A stretch of 34,827 bases of DNA from Gnetum montanum. Taxonomy: Eukaryota; Streptophyta; Gnetopsida; Gnetales; Gnetaceae. This document shows, one piece after another, positions 7,852 through 18,562 of the stretch (the first letter of the stretch is position 1; each line of letters opens with the position of its first letter). The notes beneath the pieces were generated by a model. It was not told the origin of the DNA, did not search any database, and saw only the letters and a program-made list of their open reading frames with translations. A program made the position numbers and the translations under genes. Location: contig MNCI01011450.1 in the NCBI GenBank assembly GCA_015680685.1, positions 260,838 to 295,664 on the forward strand, written 5' to 3'.

Positions 7852-10350
7852 ATGTCTCAGTCACGCAGAAATGATTATGAACCGTATATACCTCCTATTC
7901 ATTGGAGAACTAACGAAATGTACAATGAAGAAGATTGGAGTGATCCACCTTATGAAGGGGTTTTTCATGACCATGGTCATCCTAACAACACTCAAAGACT
8001 ACATTCACCTAAGGTAGACAATCTTAAAGAAGATGATGTCAATCCTAAACTAAGGGAGGCCTCAAGGCCTAAGACCTCCTCAATACTTAGAAACAATAAA
8101 CCAAGGGACCTTGAGGAACATTATAGAAGCCATGGCTATATTACTAGTTCCTCGTTTTCATCTTCCTCCTCAACTTCAACATTTAGTTCTGACAAAGATG
8201 AATGTAGGTATAGAGATAGAGCTCCACAAAAAGGTTGAAATAAAAGCAAAAATTGAACCCACAAATACACTCAAAGTCATCAACATGAGCACAAGCCCCA
8301 TCATCACCATTGATCAAATAGAGATTTTAATCACAACTTGTTTGATGATGATAAACCCCTGTTAGTCCCTAAAATCCTAATGCACATCACAAAGGCTATT
8401 AAGATATCTCACAGGCATTGTAGGAAGAGTCAACTACCTAAGCTCGACCTGAATAATATTCCAAAATTTGCAGGAGGTTATGATTCAGATCCACAACATC
8501 ATTTACAAGCCTTCCATGATGCTTGTGTGCTCAACAATGTAGACAATAAATGGCAAAAGCTTAAGCTCTTTCCTAGGACACTAATCAATAAAGCCGAAGT
8601 GTGGTATAGGTCATTGGAACCAAATTCAATAAGACAATGGTTAACCATGTTAGAACTTTTCAATAAAAGATACCAAACCTATGTGCAAGTGTCCACCTTG
8701 AGGAGACTAATCCAAAGATGAAAACAAGAATAATAAGAACCCTTGGACATGGCCTTAGATAGATATTATGCCTTGCTAAATAAATGTCTAGGTCATAGGT
8801 TCTCCAAGAAAGAGCAAATACTCCACATTATAGGTGGGCTTAGCAATGAAACAAAGGTGAACCTTGGAAAGTATGCTCGAGGACAACTATATAAGCTCCA
8901 AGCCCACCAGGTCAAATAACTAATAGAAAGTCTGGCAAAAGAAGAGAGAGAATTATCTAAATGGGAGAATGTCAAAGAATTTGAGTGGGACCCAACTCTA
9001 GAAACAACAAAGGTTCAGAACCACAAGGAAGAGGAAGCAACCAATTCTGAAAGGGTGGTACAGTCCCAACCTTTGCCAATATAGCAAGTGATAGATGAAA
9101 TTGAGGCAAAGCATAACAAGATGATCGTATGGGCAAATGAACAAAGTGTGAACTTAGAAGAAACTATCAGGGAGAGGGTCATCCAAAATAAACTTGGCAG
9201 TCAAAACAAATAGAGGGCACATAAATTAGAAACAATTAAGAACACTATTTGGCAACTAGGGAGAATGGCTAAGGGTAATGAGGCTAAAGGCTCAACTATA
9301 GATAATGAGGATGGATGTGATGTTTGTTTATATGACCATCCAAAGGGCCATTGCCCAAACTTGTCACATCTGTATGAGAATTAGGCAAGGAAGCTACACC
9401 CAAAATTTGTACAAAGGTATCGATTTAGGTGCATCCCTATTCCACAAGGTAATTATGGACAACCTCGTAACCCATTGTACTATCATGAGGGGAGCTATTA
9501 CCAGCCTCTACACTTTGCTCCACTGCAATGGCAAAACTCATAGGCGTGGGGAAGGCCACCATCTACCCAGCCACATCCTCCTTATCTGCCAAAACCAAAC
9601 ACCTACTATGTTCAACATCCTATTTCTCCAAAAGTTCTAAATCCTCTACCTCCAATTGTTGTTATCACTCTCTTGAGTACCATCAACCTATGTCTTCTCC
9701 TGAGGGATCACCACCTCATACTTCTCACACTTCTCCTCACCCTTAGTATTCTCATCCTTCACCTTCTTCTACACCACCATTAGATGTATTGGACAATTTT
9801 GCACCACCGTGCCAACCAACATATGTAACTTGTGCTACTGCTATTAATGAAAGTAGGTTTCCTACACAACGTTGGAAGCGTCCCTTCTTTAGGCATGGCT
9901 GTAGGAAGAAGAATCATGTTTTTGAACCTACTTCACCCTCTAAACTAGCCTAAGGTTAAGCTGGTGCCACACCTTCCTTAGCTCGATCAACAACCCTTGT
10001 CACTATACCTAGGCCTCCACCTCACAATCCAACATCCACATGATCCAGTGAATTCACCAATGTGAAGGGACACATAGATCCATGCATACTACCATATATT
10101 CAAGGGTTCCATAGTGAGCAAGATTTCTCTCATAATGTACACACACCATCTAACCTGCCCCACTATGCTTTCTATAATTCGATGTGTGATCAATGATTTA
10201 TCTACCTAGCCACCATACCACCAATAGATACCCAGTGGCTAGGGCATGAAGAGTTCCTAACGTTTCATACATGCATGGATCCTATTCATCCACTTATTAG
10301 GCCTATTCACAACCAAATGTTTAGTCATGAGGGTCATTCCCCATTCTAAT
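7852..10350 (+). pseudogene. gag: gag of element 1 (Athila-like capsid/nucleocapsid), many stops
   Basis: The start is the ATG at 7852, 125 bp after the LTR, matching the gag starts of elements 2 and 3. The N-terminal region is acidic and Ser-rich (HWRTNE, EDWSDPPY, a Ser run near 8150-8190). The capsid domain, about 8440-8720, has FAGGYDSDPQHHLQAF and AEVWYRSLEPNSIRQW, as in Retrotrans_gag proteins. A second segment (EPLDMAL at about 8740) continues in the same frame. The nucleocapsid knuckle CDVCLYDHPKGHC at about 9316-9354 fits CX2CX3HX4C, the spacing used by Athila-type gags. The tail is Pro/His/Tyr-rich, with KRPFFRHGCRKK near 9868-9910. The frame holds from 7852 to at least 9540, interrupted first by stops at 8236-8238 and 8719-8721. 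The gag is followed directly by untranslated sequence; no pol is attached. Confidence 0.85.
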
Positions 10351-12281
10351 TTTCAGGATTCTTAAGTGTTATTTTATCTTGTTTTTTATGATTTTTTGTC
10401 ATTTCTCTATTTCTTTTACTTTTTCTAATTGTTGTTTTTAATTTTCTGTTGTAATCTCGACCGTGAATAAGTTGATCATGTTGCCCATTAAGGTGAGGTT
10501 TTTCTCTATGTTGCCTAGTCATAAGGGACTAATTATTCAAACATTGAGACCACGACATCCATCCACCTATTCCATTAATAAGAGGTTTGTGCTTTGGTTA
10601 CAATGGTAATCTTTTTCATCATCCAACTATAAATAATTTGATAATCATTGTGTTTGGAGAGACAAGTGAAGGACCAAGGTGGAATGACAAGGGTGTGACA
10701 TCAAGAGGATTCATAGATTCTCTTTGGCTACTTTCGTATGTTTTATCGTGTTGCCGAGGTTGTAACTATATCCTTGTAGATCTAACAAAAAATTGAAGAG
10801 CAACTCAAAATGGCACCAAATAAACTTCTATGGGTCCCATTGGAAAGACATGTACCCATGCCTGAAGGTAGGTGACTTTGTAGAGCCATCAAATATTTAT
10901 ATATATAATAAAAGTGTGCCACTATGATGCTCCTCCCTTGAACAAAATGCCAAGTGATGTTCATCCTTGCAACTTTGGCAGACTTATGGTTGTTTATCAA
11001 TGGGATGAAGCGATGCAGTGCCACTACAATGTGGCATGGACTTGGTCTAAAACTTGGAAAGCTAGACACATGGTTATTTAATCACTAATTACACACAAGA
11101 TTCCATTGTAACCATCATTAGAAACCTCAAGCCTCGATTTCTGCAATCCCTTCTACAGTCCATCTCATCTCGTTGTCTAAATGTTCATAACTTGTGGTTG
11201 GTGTAATGTAAAGTTATTATCTCAACTCGATGGTTCTAACATGTGTGTTTTATTCATAGGTATATGTTGCATTCAACTTCTCTAGTGTCCACAGACATTA
11301 GAGGTGTGGTTCCACAAGGGCATCATAGGCTAAAGCCTACTTTGGGGAGGACCCACTTGTGTAACTTTTGTAACTTTTCCCTGTTGCATACAACTGCATT
11401 ATTTTACACCCTCCGACTACTCACCTAAGTGAACTATCCTTTTCCTTATCATTTTAATCAATTATTCCTAAACAATTACTATACACCCTTTGTCCTAACC
11501 CATTTTCACAAATTTTAATATATGACTCCACCAGGACACACTTCTAGTGCCTCAAAATTAATTTTCCAAATACCCTAGACCTTCCAATTTAATCTCAAGT
11601 CCTCCATTAAATATCAAAAATTCATTATCTCCACTTAGTCCCTACATTCGGTGCATGTCAGTGGGGACACGATATCACATCTAACCTGATATTAGGTACG
11701 TGATATCGAGTCTTACCTACCTATATATAGTTACGAACCCGCCTACTTCAATGTTCATTTCCTTCATTTGCCACTAAGGGAGTTGTTGAAATTTTCCTTT
11801 GCGACTTAGAGCTTTACCTCTCCATCTTCCAAGTGTAATATCTAGCTCCCTAACATTCTAATTTCAATTCTATCTAATCCTATTTGAACTTGGAGTGTTC
11901 CACTTAGTCATTGGGGGAGGGGGGTACTGTAGTAGGAAGTGCACATACTTTTTTTGAAATTTGCTATTGTCTGAAGAATATCATAGAGGTAAGAAATTCA
12001 ATATTTACTAAAGAAACATTTCATGTTTAAATGTCAAGTTAATTTTCATCAATCACCTAGGTCACCCAAATGATTGTAAGTGCCACATGTAAAGAAATTG
12101 ACGAAACCCAACGATGTAAGGTCAATAATAACACCTTTTGAAGCCACTTCTCGAAAATATGTCTAACTCTAAAATCACACTACGTAATTATGAACTATTA
12201 ACTAAGGCAATGAGTAAGGTATGAGTTGATAAAAATTTCTATACACAACCTTAGTAATAATTGATCTTTGTGTGATTACAG
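10351..12281 (+). other. Long untranslated block between gag and ORF2, with conserved islands and an internal polypurine tract
   Basis: No gene is visible. It opens with a T-rich stretch (10370-10450). Islands shared with element 2 include the segment ending GAACAAAATGCCAAGTGATG (about 10935-10962) and the block at 11280-11365 containing CTTTGGGGAGGACCCACTTG. The latter also occurs in the pol-bearing element. A GATATC dyad cluster with a TATA-like TATATATAG lies at about 11669-11730 and resembles the LTR promoters. GGGGGAGGGGGG at 11913-11924 follows CTTAGTCAT. The block ends in a possible splice acceptor (TGTGATTACAG) right before the ORF2 ATG. Confidence 0.7.
11913..11924 (+). promoter_or_regulatory. 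Internal polypurine tract of element 1
   Basis: GGGGGAGGGGGG is preceded by ACTTAGTCATT. The same arrangement is found in element 2 (minus strand, 20671-20662). The flanking CAGTC/TAGTC and G-run also resemble the true 3' tract TTCAGTCGTGGGGGTA at 15185-15199. It could serve as a second plus-strand primer or be the remnant of a former 3' end. Confidence 0.6.
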
Positions 12282-15031
12282 ATGGCCCCAAAAAAAGGAA
12301 ATTGAGCAGAACCTTCACAAGGAGCAACTAAATGCCTGAGAGGAGGCAGAGGCCAAGGACCTCATGTAGAACATGCAAAGCAGGAGGCACACTCATTCAA
12401 CATTCATCAGGAAATCACAACGATAGTGCAATCTAGCCACGTGGAAGGTGGAGAAGTTAGAGCCCCAAAACCAGGGCAATGTCTCACATTGTCCCAAGAA
12501 TGTCTCCAAGCCATTTAGGAGAAGTCCACCTTCTTAGCCATGATTGTGGAGCTCAATTTTGGGCCTTTCATTGAGTTTTCCCCTCAACCAGTGAAGACAC
12601 TCAGCTTAAGGCATCTCCATTGTGGCTCATTCTCTCAGAAAGTGATGATTGGTATTTGGGTGAGACATACCAATTTTGGCATGGCAAGGAAGAAGGCACC
12701 ATTGCCAATGTAGGTGGCATTCTCGTTGATTTCTCTGCAAGGGCTATTGTAGAGTTCTTGAATCTTCCAAATAAAGGACCAAAGGTTGGTCATCTGTCCA
12801 CTCGCTCAGACATGGACACAAGAAAGTTATGGTTGAAACGGGCTTACAACAAAGAAAATAAAGCTTATGGAGAATTGACCTTGAAAGAGAGGATATGCTT
12901 CAATATTGGCACTTATCACATTTTCCCCACCAAAGGCTTAAACAGACTATCTACTTATGCAGTGCGGGATAGTGCAATTTTGATGGGAAAATTTAATGCA
13001 AATTTGCCCCATTTATATTTGATGGAAATACTAAGGCAAGTCAAAGAAAGAAAGACAGGGAGGCTTGCCTTGCCTTTTCCTTGTCTCATTAGGAAGCTAT
13101 GCAAACATGCTAGAATTTTGGGCTATACGAATGATGTTCTTAGAAAAGCCCAAAATTCTTTGTATGATAAACTACTCAAACTGCCAATGCCAAGGAAAGA
13201 CGTTGGTGAGCAATTAGAGCAAGAAGAAGAGCGAAAGGTTAGGCCCACTACACCTCAAAAGGTAGGGCCTAGCCAACAACAGGAAGCAGGGCCTAACACA
13301 CAACTCACAAGCTAGCAAGTCCAACAATCACCACCACCACAATAGGACTATCAACCATCCATTAGTCATCTGAGAACCATTGCTAAGATGGTCAATTGGG
13401 GGAGTCATGATGCCAAGAATTTATTTAGGTCATTGATGATGTCATGTAGCCCACTATTTCAGCTAACCCTGCAAGTGGACACATTTCGTTGATTTCAAGA
13501 GGAGAGTCCTAGTGGTCTCAGCAAATCTCTGGGAATGCTACATCCTTCCATAGTTGTGGTCATGCAGCACTAGGATGCAACAAGCATAGCAGAGGTGATC
13601 ACAAATCACATCAAAAAATCTTTTAATGTCCCTGTTGTGCTACCAATAGATTTAACAAGAGCATGTGATGCTCAATTTTTGGCTGGTTCTTTAATGACTC
13701 TTGTAGAACATGAGGATGTTTTAGATCACTTATTGCAAATAGGACAAGTCATGAATTCCTTGTTTGACATCCCTCAAGATGTCATAGCAGTACAATCAGA
13801 CCTCATTTCAACTAAAGGAAAATTAGTCATGGTTGAAGTTAGGGCTGAGCATGCGGAAGCAAAGTTGCAAAGACTGCAAGAAAAGCTTGTCACCCTACAA
13901 GCTAAATGAAGGGATTCTTCCCAATCTATTGCAACTGAACAATTGGATGTTTTCAAAAATGAGCAACTAAATAAATTGTTGGAAGAGAATAAAGAGGTGG
14001 AAAGGGAGAAAGAATAGGCTGATTAGGATGCTTTCAAGATACAAGCTCAAATGTATGCACATGCTAAGGCTTTCAAGGCTCTACAGGAAGAGAATATACA
14101 GCTTGCTACTGAAAATCTTCGGTTGATGATAATTGAGAAATAGAAGAATGTTCTCGAAGAAAGTTTTCAACAGATGTGAGAACAATTAGTACAAGTCAAC
14201 CAAGATATGAATCACTTGGCTAGGGAAAATAGAACCCTTTCTATGGAGGAGGTTCACACCATCCATCAAAATATGGCAATAAAGATCAGTGTGTGGCAGA
14301 ATTAGGCTAAGAATCATGAGAAGTTGAAAGAGCACTTCCTTGATCAAGTGGAGATGTACAAAGAAATAATCAAAAAGGATATCCTTATGGCTAAGACTCA
14401 CATTAACTCTTTTAGTGCTCAACACACTGACTGGTGAGCCATATTGGATACATATGTCTTCACCCACCAAGCAAAACTGAAAAGCCAGGACTTGTAGATT
14501 CAAGACTTAATGGAGTACATAGAGTTGGCAAATCTGCAATATGCCAACTTAGCCATGTTAACAGTAGGGCGCCCGAGAAATGAACTTAAGAAATAAGTAG
14601 CCACCACTTGCACTAAGTATGAGACAAAGTTTGCTGAGCATAAGAAAACATTGCAAAAATTAGAAGTTGCAAACTCTAAATTAGAAGTGATCAAAGCAAG
14701 CTACCATGATCAAAGAGATGTAGCAGCAAATTTGGCTTGATGACTAACAAATTACCATGAATTACAAGATAAAGCTAAAGCCTATGAGGAGGAACGATGG
14801 TAGTTTGCTACATGGTATGTCAAAGTGAACCAGATGTTTCCACAACTACCATGTCCGTGGGAGGTGCTAGCTCCATCAAACATTGAGACATCAACATGGA
14901 CTACGCATGATCCTCAGATGAAAGAAGAAAAATTGCAGGTGCTTCTCACACATCAGCAATCTTAGAAACTTGCAATACTAGACAAAGGGAAAGCACCAAT
15001 GGAGGAGCCACCACCTCCGAGAACCACATGA
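12282..15031 (+). pseudogene. ORF2: putative plant transposon protein domain followed by coiled coil
   Basis: The ATG at 12282 is directly preceded by a splice-acceptor-like TGTGATTACAG, and the start ATGGCCCC is shared with element 2. The first 330 bases contain two stops and end in a frameshift near 12600. From there one frame runs to a TGA at 15029-15031, about 800 codons with scattered stops. Residues encoded at 12620-13150 (YLGETYQFWHGKEE, VDFSARAIVEFLNLP, LTLKERICFNIGTYHIFPT, LPFPCLIRKLCKHA) resemble the putative plant transposon protein domain found in Athila-type ORF1s and related plant repeats. From about 13780 to 14980 the sequence is Glu/Lys/Gln-rich heptad-like coiled coil. It ends PPPPRTT. 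It has no catalytic signature I can name, so its role in the element is unknown. Confidence 0.75.
12620..13315 (+). CDS. Longest intact ORF2 segment (plant transposon protein-like domain)
   Basis: These 231 codons are uninterrupted. They cover most of the domain: aromatic-rich WYLGETYQFW, then DFSARAIVEFLNLP, then a helix-rich region ending LPFPCLIRKLCKHARILGY, and an acidic/Gln-rich linker (EQLEQEEERK). The true frame extends a little upstream (QLKASPLW before the first residue). The first part is homologous to 20063-19830 in element 2. A 231-codon open stretch inside such a decayed element is notable but could be chance. Confidence 0.7.
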   Translation: MWLILSESDDWYLGETYQFWHGKEEGTIANVGGILVDFSARAIVEFLNLPNKGPKVGHLSTRSDMDTRKLWLKRAYNKENKAYGELTLKERICFNIGTYHIFPTKGLNRLSTYAVRDSAILMGKFNANLPHLYLMEILRQVKERKTGRLALPFPCLIRKLCKHARILGYTNDVLRKAQNSLYDKLLKLPMPRKDVGEQLEQEEERKVRPTTPQKVGPSQQQEAGPNTQLTS

Positions 15032-15190
15032 GTTCCAACATTTTGTATTTTGTGTTTCATGTCCAAGTTTTGTGTTTCCCATACTGTGGCATGGTTAGTC
15101 AATAGTAGTCAATAATCCCATAGCTTCATAATGTTTTGTAAGAAGCTTGTTTTTCATTGTATTAACTTGAGAACGAGTTTTTATTCAGTC

Positions 15191-15199
15191 GTGGGGGTA
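15191..15199 (+). promoter_or_regulatory. 3' polypurine tract of element 1
   Basis: GTGGGGGTA directly precedes the 3' LTR. The longer context CATTCAGTCGTGGGGGTA is matched on the minus strand at 19408-19425 (element 2) and 26190-26207 (pol-bearing element), so it is a family signature and the expected plus-strand primer. Confidence 0.85.
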
Positions 15200-16022
15200 T
15201 GATGAATCACAATTTGCCAGGCCCCGATATGGGGTACGTGATATCGGGTACTTGATATCGCAGCCTGGATACGATATCATATATGTGATATCGTGATTCC
15301 TATGTTAGCCTATAAATATAGCACTTAGGCACATAGTTGACAATTTTGAGTGAAGTTCTTTTCTTTCTATTCTTTTGGTAGTTTAGTTTTCAATTTTCAG
15401 TTTCTTTCTCTCAGGCTAGTTATTCCCAGTGCATGCTCACAGTGTGATGTTTGTAATTTCACAACACCTTTGTTCAAGTGTGACGTACTTGGACACATGC
15501 ATGACTGGCAATAAATATTGAAATTACTTTCATCATTGCACATTCACTTAGATTAATTTTTGTTGTTTTAATTATTTAATGCCTTCTTTAGTTAATAGTT
15601 CGATTTATTGTTATTTACTTTTCATATCATTAAGCAGAATGTGCATGCCTTAATCATGAGCGTTTAAGTGTGAATACTTGGCATGCCTAGTAGTAATCCC
15701 ATGAAGTCCAAGACATGTATGGATGGTTAAGGATGGATACCATAACCATAGGCTAATTTAGGTTTTTCTTTCATTATTAGTTTAATAAATTTATCTTTTC
15801 TATTACTAGGAGTAACGTAGAATTAGGACAACATCATATGCCTCACTCTGGACTAAACCATACATGACAAAGCTACTACTAGTCTAGGTGGGAAGATAGT
15901 GGACTATGATCAATGTATAACTGTCTAGGTGCCACAACTAGTCCATCTACAAAGTTTGACTAGATTACACGTACATGCTCATATTCATATGGTTGAGCGT
16001 AGGGGTAGCTTACCGCTCATCA
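15200..16022 (+). repeat. 3' LTR of element 1 (type A)
   Basis: Runs from TGATGA to TCATCA, 823 bp. TATAAATA is at 15311-15318. AATAAA occurs near 15511. The GATATC dyads (15225-15293) are more numerous and better preserved than in the 5' copy. It is followed by ATGGT, the second target copy. Confidence 0.92.
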
Positions 16023-16027
16023 ATGGT

Positions 16028-18557
16028 GCAACATGCCTTGGATATACAATCTTTTATACATAAACATGAGTATTGATTATTTGTAAGTGGGCTCCAAATT
16101 TTAATGTTTAATTTAAAGAATATGCTAAAATTACATGTTTTGTCAAGCTATGTTGATTTTTCAAATAGATAAGCAAGAAATTATTAGCCTTCTCAATCCC
16201 ATTAAGCTTATAACTTTTTGTTTTTGTATATGTTTTTCTTTTGTTGAAATCAACCTTCTTAATCATAAAAAAGAATTTGTATTACAAGTAGGAAAAAAAG
16301 ACATATATTTAGTCAATTAGATATTATAATCTTCCTAATTCTTGCAAATTTTTCCATCATGAAGGACATTTGTTTAATTTTTATCATTTTCTACTTGAGA
16401 CAAAAGATTCCAAAGAAAATAAAAAATGTGTTAAAGTTAAAGATAGAGAAAACAATATAAAGTTAAAGATACGAAAAATCAAGTTAACGTCAATAATAAG
16501 AATGATCAAGTGATAATAAATAATCTAGTGGGGATTGAAGGTCCCATATATAATTTTATTGGTACTAGAAAAGTTTTTAAGCAACCTGTACAGATAACTC
16601 GTAAGACAAATTTTTTATCTAACAAGAATACTATTAACTCAAAGTTTAAAACTAGTGTTGACAATAAGGTATAGTTGATGATGAAGATTTTGTAAGTAAG
16701 ATCAATAACAAGTGATAAGGTGAAGATCTTTCACAAGAGCTATAACTTTCTTGCTTTGATACAAATATTAGTATTAAGCCACAACTTTCTCTCTCTTAAA
16801 TCCTTTTGCTATTTTGTTAGGACCGAGCTATTCCTCCCTACCAACAATTAATTTTCTTTACTCATTTTTTCAAAGTATTAAGTGTAAGGTTGTACACATG
16901 TAGATAGTTCTAAAATCATAAAGTTTTTTCTTTCCATATATTTTTTTCAATTATGTCTACTCAATGTCCAGCTTGTAATGTTCTCTAAAATTTTTATGTT
17001 CATTATCAATATTTTTTTGAGTCTAACACCTCTTATAACTAGGCTAATACCTCATTGTTAAGTTGCACCTTGAGGCACCATTGTATCCTATTAAGTTCTA
17101 CTAAAGTATCCTATTGGTTGCTTGGCTTTAAAGTTGTACATATTCTTTTGTAATTCATTTAAAAGAGTATCATGTTGGCTATGTTTCTTAGGATGGACTT
17201 ATAGTTGACTTGTTTTGATTCCAACACGTACCTTCAACATAGAGTGAAAGTTTTAAGTTCAAAATCCCCCACTTTATTAATTGAATTATAACAATAATAT
17301 AAGCTTTTTATAGAGCAATAGGAAAATACGATGCAAATGGTAAAGCAAGATCCATAAAATTTTTGATAACTTTTCAAGATCAAGTCTCTTTAGGTAATAA
17401 TATCCCATTTATAAATATCTAAGTATTATACACAAATCACTTCGCATATGTAAACTCAAGTAATTTATAGGTTACACATGATATACAAAAAAAAGGGAAT
17501 TGAAAAAACTTAGCATCTAGAAAAGCATTAGATGTATAAGTATTGTATGTTGATTTATTAAAATGTATTTAATAATTACTTTGGATAAAGACCTAAAAAT
17601 AATTAATGAATGACTTTAACTTAGTTTGAATAAATAATGGATGATTAGTAGAGCTTTTATGCTTTTTTTGAAAAGAAGGTAAATTATTGGGTGTTGGAAC
17701 CTGAAATAAGTAAAACATAGGTATACCCTAAGATATATAGTCCACATAGAACTTTATATAACTTAGCTTTGCCCATGGGAAGACACTTGATTTGGAAGCT
17801 CTAGGTCATGGAAAAGAAGGTAAATCATGAAACTAAAATTGAATTTTTTTACTTGCATATATGATACCCCTTAGATCTATTAGAATAATTTTAGAATTCC
17901 TTTTTACAAGTTTTTTTTAAATTTATAACTTAGTGTTACCCAATGGAATCAAACTTATGACCTAGGGTTACCAGGCTAAAAATATATATTATATTTACTT
18001 TAGAGTCTCATAAAATAACTATTATTATCCTTCATTTCAAAAATATTCTCCCTTATAGGCACATCCACAATTCCCAACATAGTTCTCTCTTGGCAAAATG
18101 GATACAAATTGCAAAGTGCATTGATAGAGATGATGTTTGGATTTTCCTTTTAAGAAACAAACCTTTGTAAAAAAAACCTAAAAATGAAAATAGTTAATTT
18201 TTAATAACTTTATTCAATTCTTAAACAAATTTGGAAGACAGGGTGCAAGCTTAGTAAGTATTATAATTGCAATCATATTACAATTTTAGAATATATACTT
18301 AAGCAAATTAGCCCATTTTAGCTTCTTTTTTAATGAAGAAGCTTAAACAAATTTGGAAGATAGGGTGCAAGCTTAGTAAGTATTATAATTGCAATCATAT
18401 TAAAATTTTAGAAGATATACTTAAGCAAATTAGCCCATTTTAGCAAATTTAATATCACTATAATCTCTTGTCTACATATGCATGATAGATGGATTATAGG
18501 GAAGGAAGCTTATAGCCTCTATGGTCTAAATAGCAAGAGAAAAAAATATTTTGAAAA
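16028..18557. other. Old AT-rich substrate with degraded gag-like traces
   Basis: About 2.5 kb of low-GC DNA without an intact gene. On the plus strand three protein-like stretches were seen. The first is HALDIQSFIHKHEY from 16034, which continues the frame from 6913. The second, at 16337-16512, contains CKFFHHEGHLFNFY. The third, at 16540-16676, holds GPIYNFIGTRKVF. They are in different frames and carry stops. A 122-bp tandem duplication lies at 18221-18446. Beyond that nothing is recognisable from about 16700 to 18200. Confidence 0.45.
18221..18446. repeat. 122-bp tandem duplication
   Basis: The segment starting TTAAACAAATTTGGAAGA at 18221 recurs at 18343 with only a few changes, through GCCCATTTTAGC. 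The two copies are joined by a short A/T-rich linker able to form a small hairpin (GCTTCTTTTTT against AATGAAGAAGC). Confidence 0.9.
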
Positions 18558-18562
18558 ATTGA

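Larger units (their letters stand above)
6914..16022 (+). mobile_element. Element 1: full-length non-autonomous gag+ORF2 LTR retrotransposon
   Basis: This is a 9.1-kb element bounded by two LTRs (6914-7726 and 15200-16022), with a tRNA-Asp-like primer site after the first and GTGGGGGTA before the second. Flanks ATAGT (6909-6913) and ATGGT (16023-16027) form a 5-bp target duplication with one mismatch. Inside are gag (7852 to about 10350), a 1.9-kb untranslated block, and ORF2 (12282-15031). No protease, RT, RNase H or integrase motif was found in any frame. The LTRs have diverged clearly (roughly 85-88% by eye), mostly through C/T and G/A changes, so this is an old insertion. Confidence 0.9.

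Noticed and set aside
9305-9746. Two frames of 111 and 72 codons on the plus strand
   Set aside because: They overlap gag of element 1 in other frames. The gag frame here contains the conserved knuckle, and these readings are not conserved in element 2.
6914-16022. Element ends TGATGA/TCATCA as terminal inverted repeats of a DNA transposon
   Set aside because: The ends belong to long direct repeats with a primer-binding site and polypurine tract inside, so they are LTR termini.
16135-16320. 61-codon plus-strand frame as a gene
   Set aside because: A short, Phe/Ile-rich reading of AT-rich substrate, with no homology recognised and flanked by stops in a decayed context.
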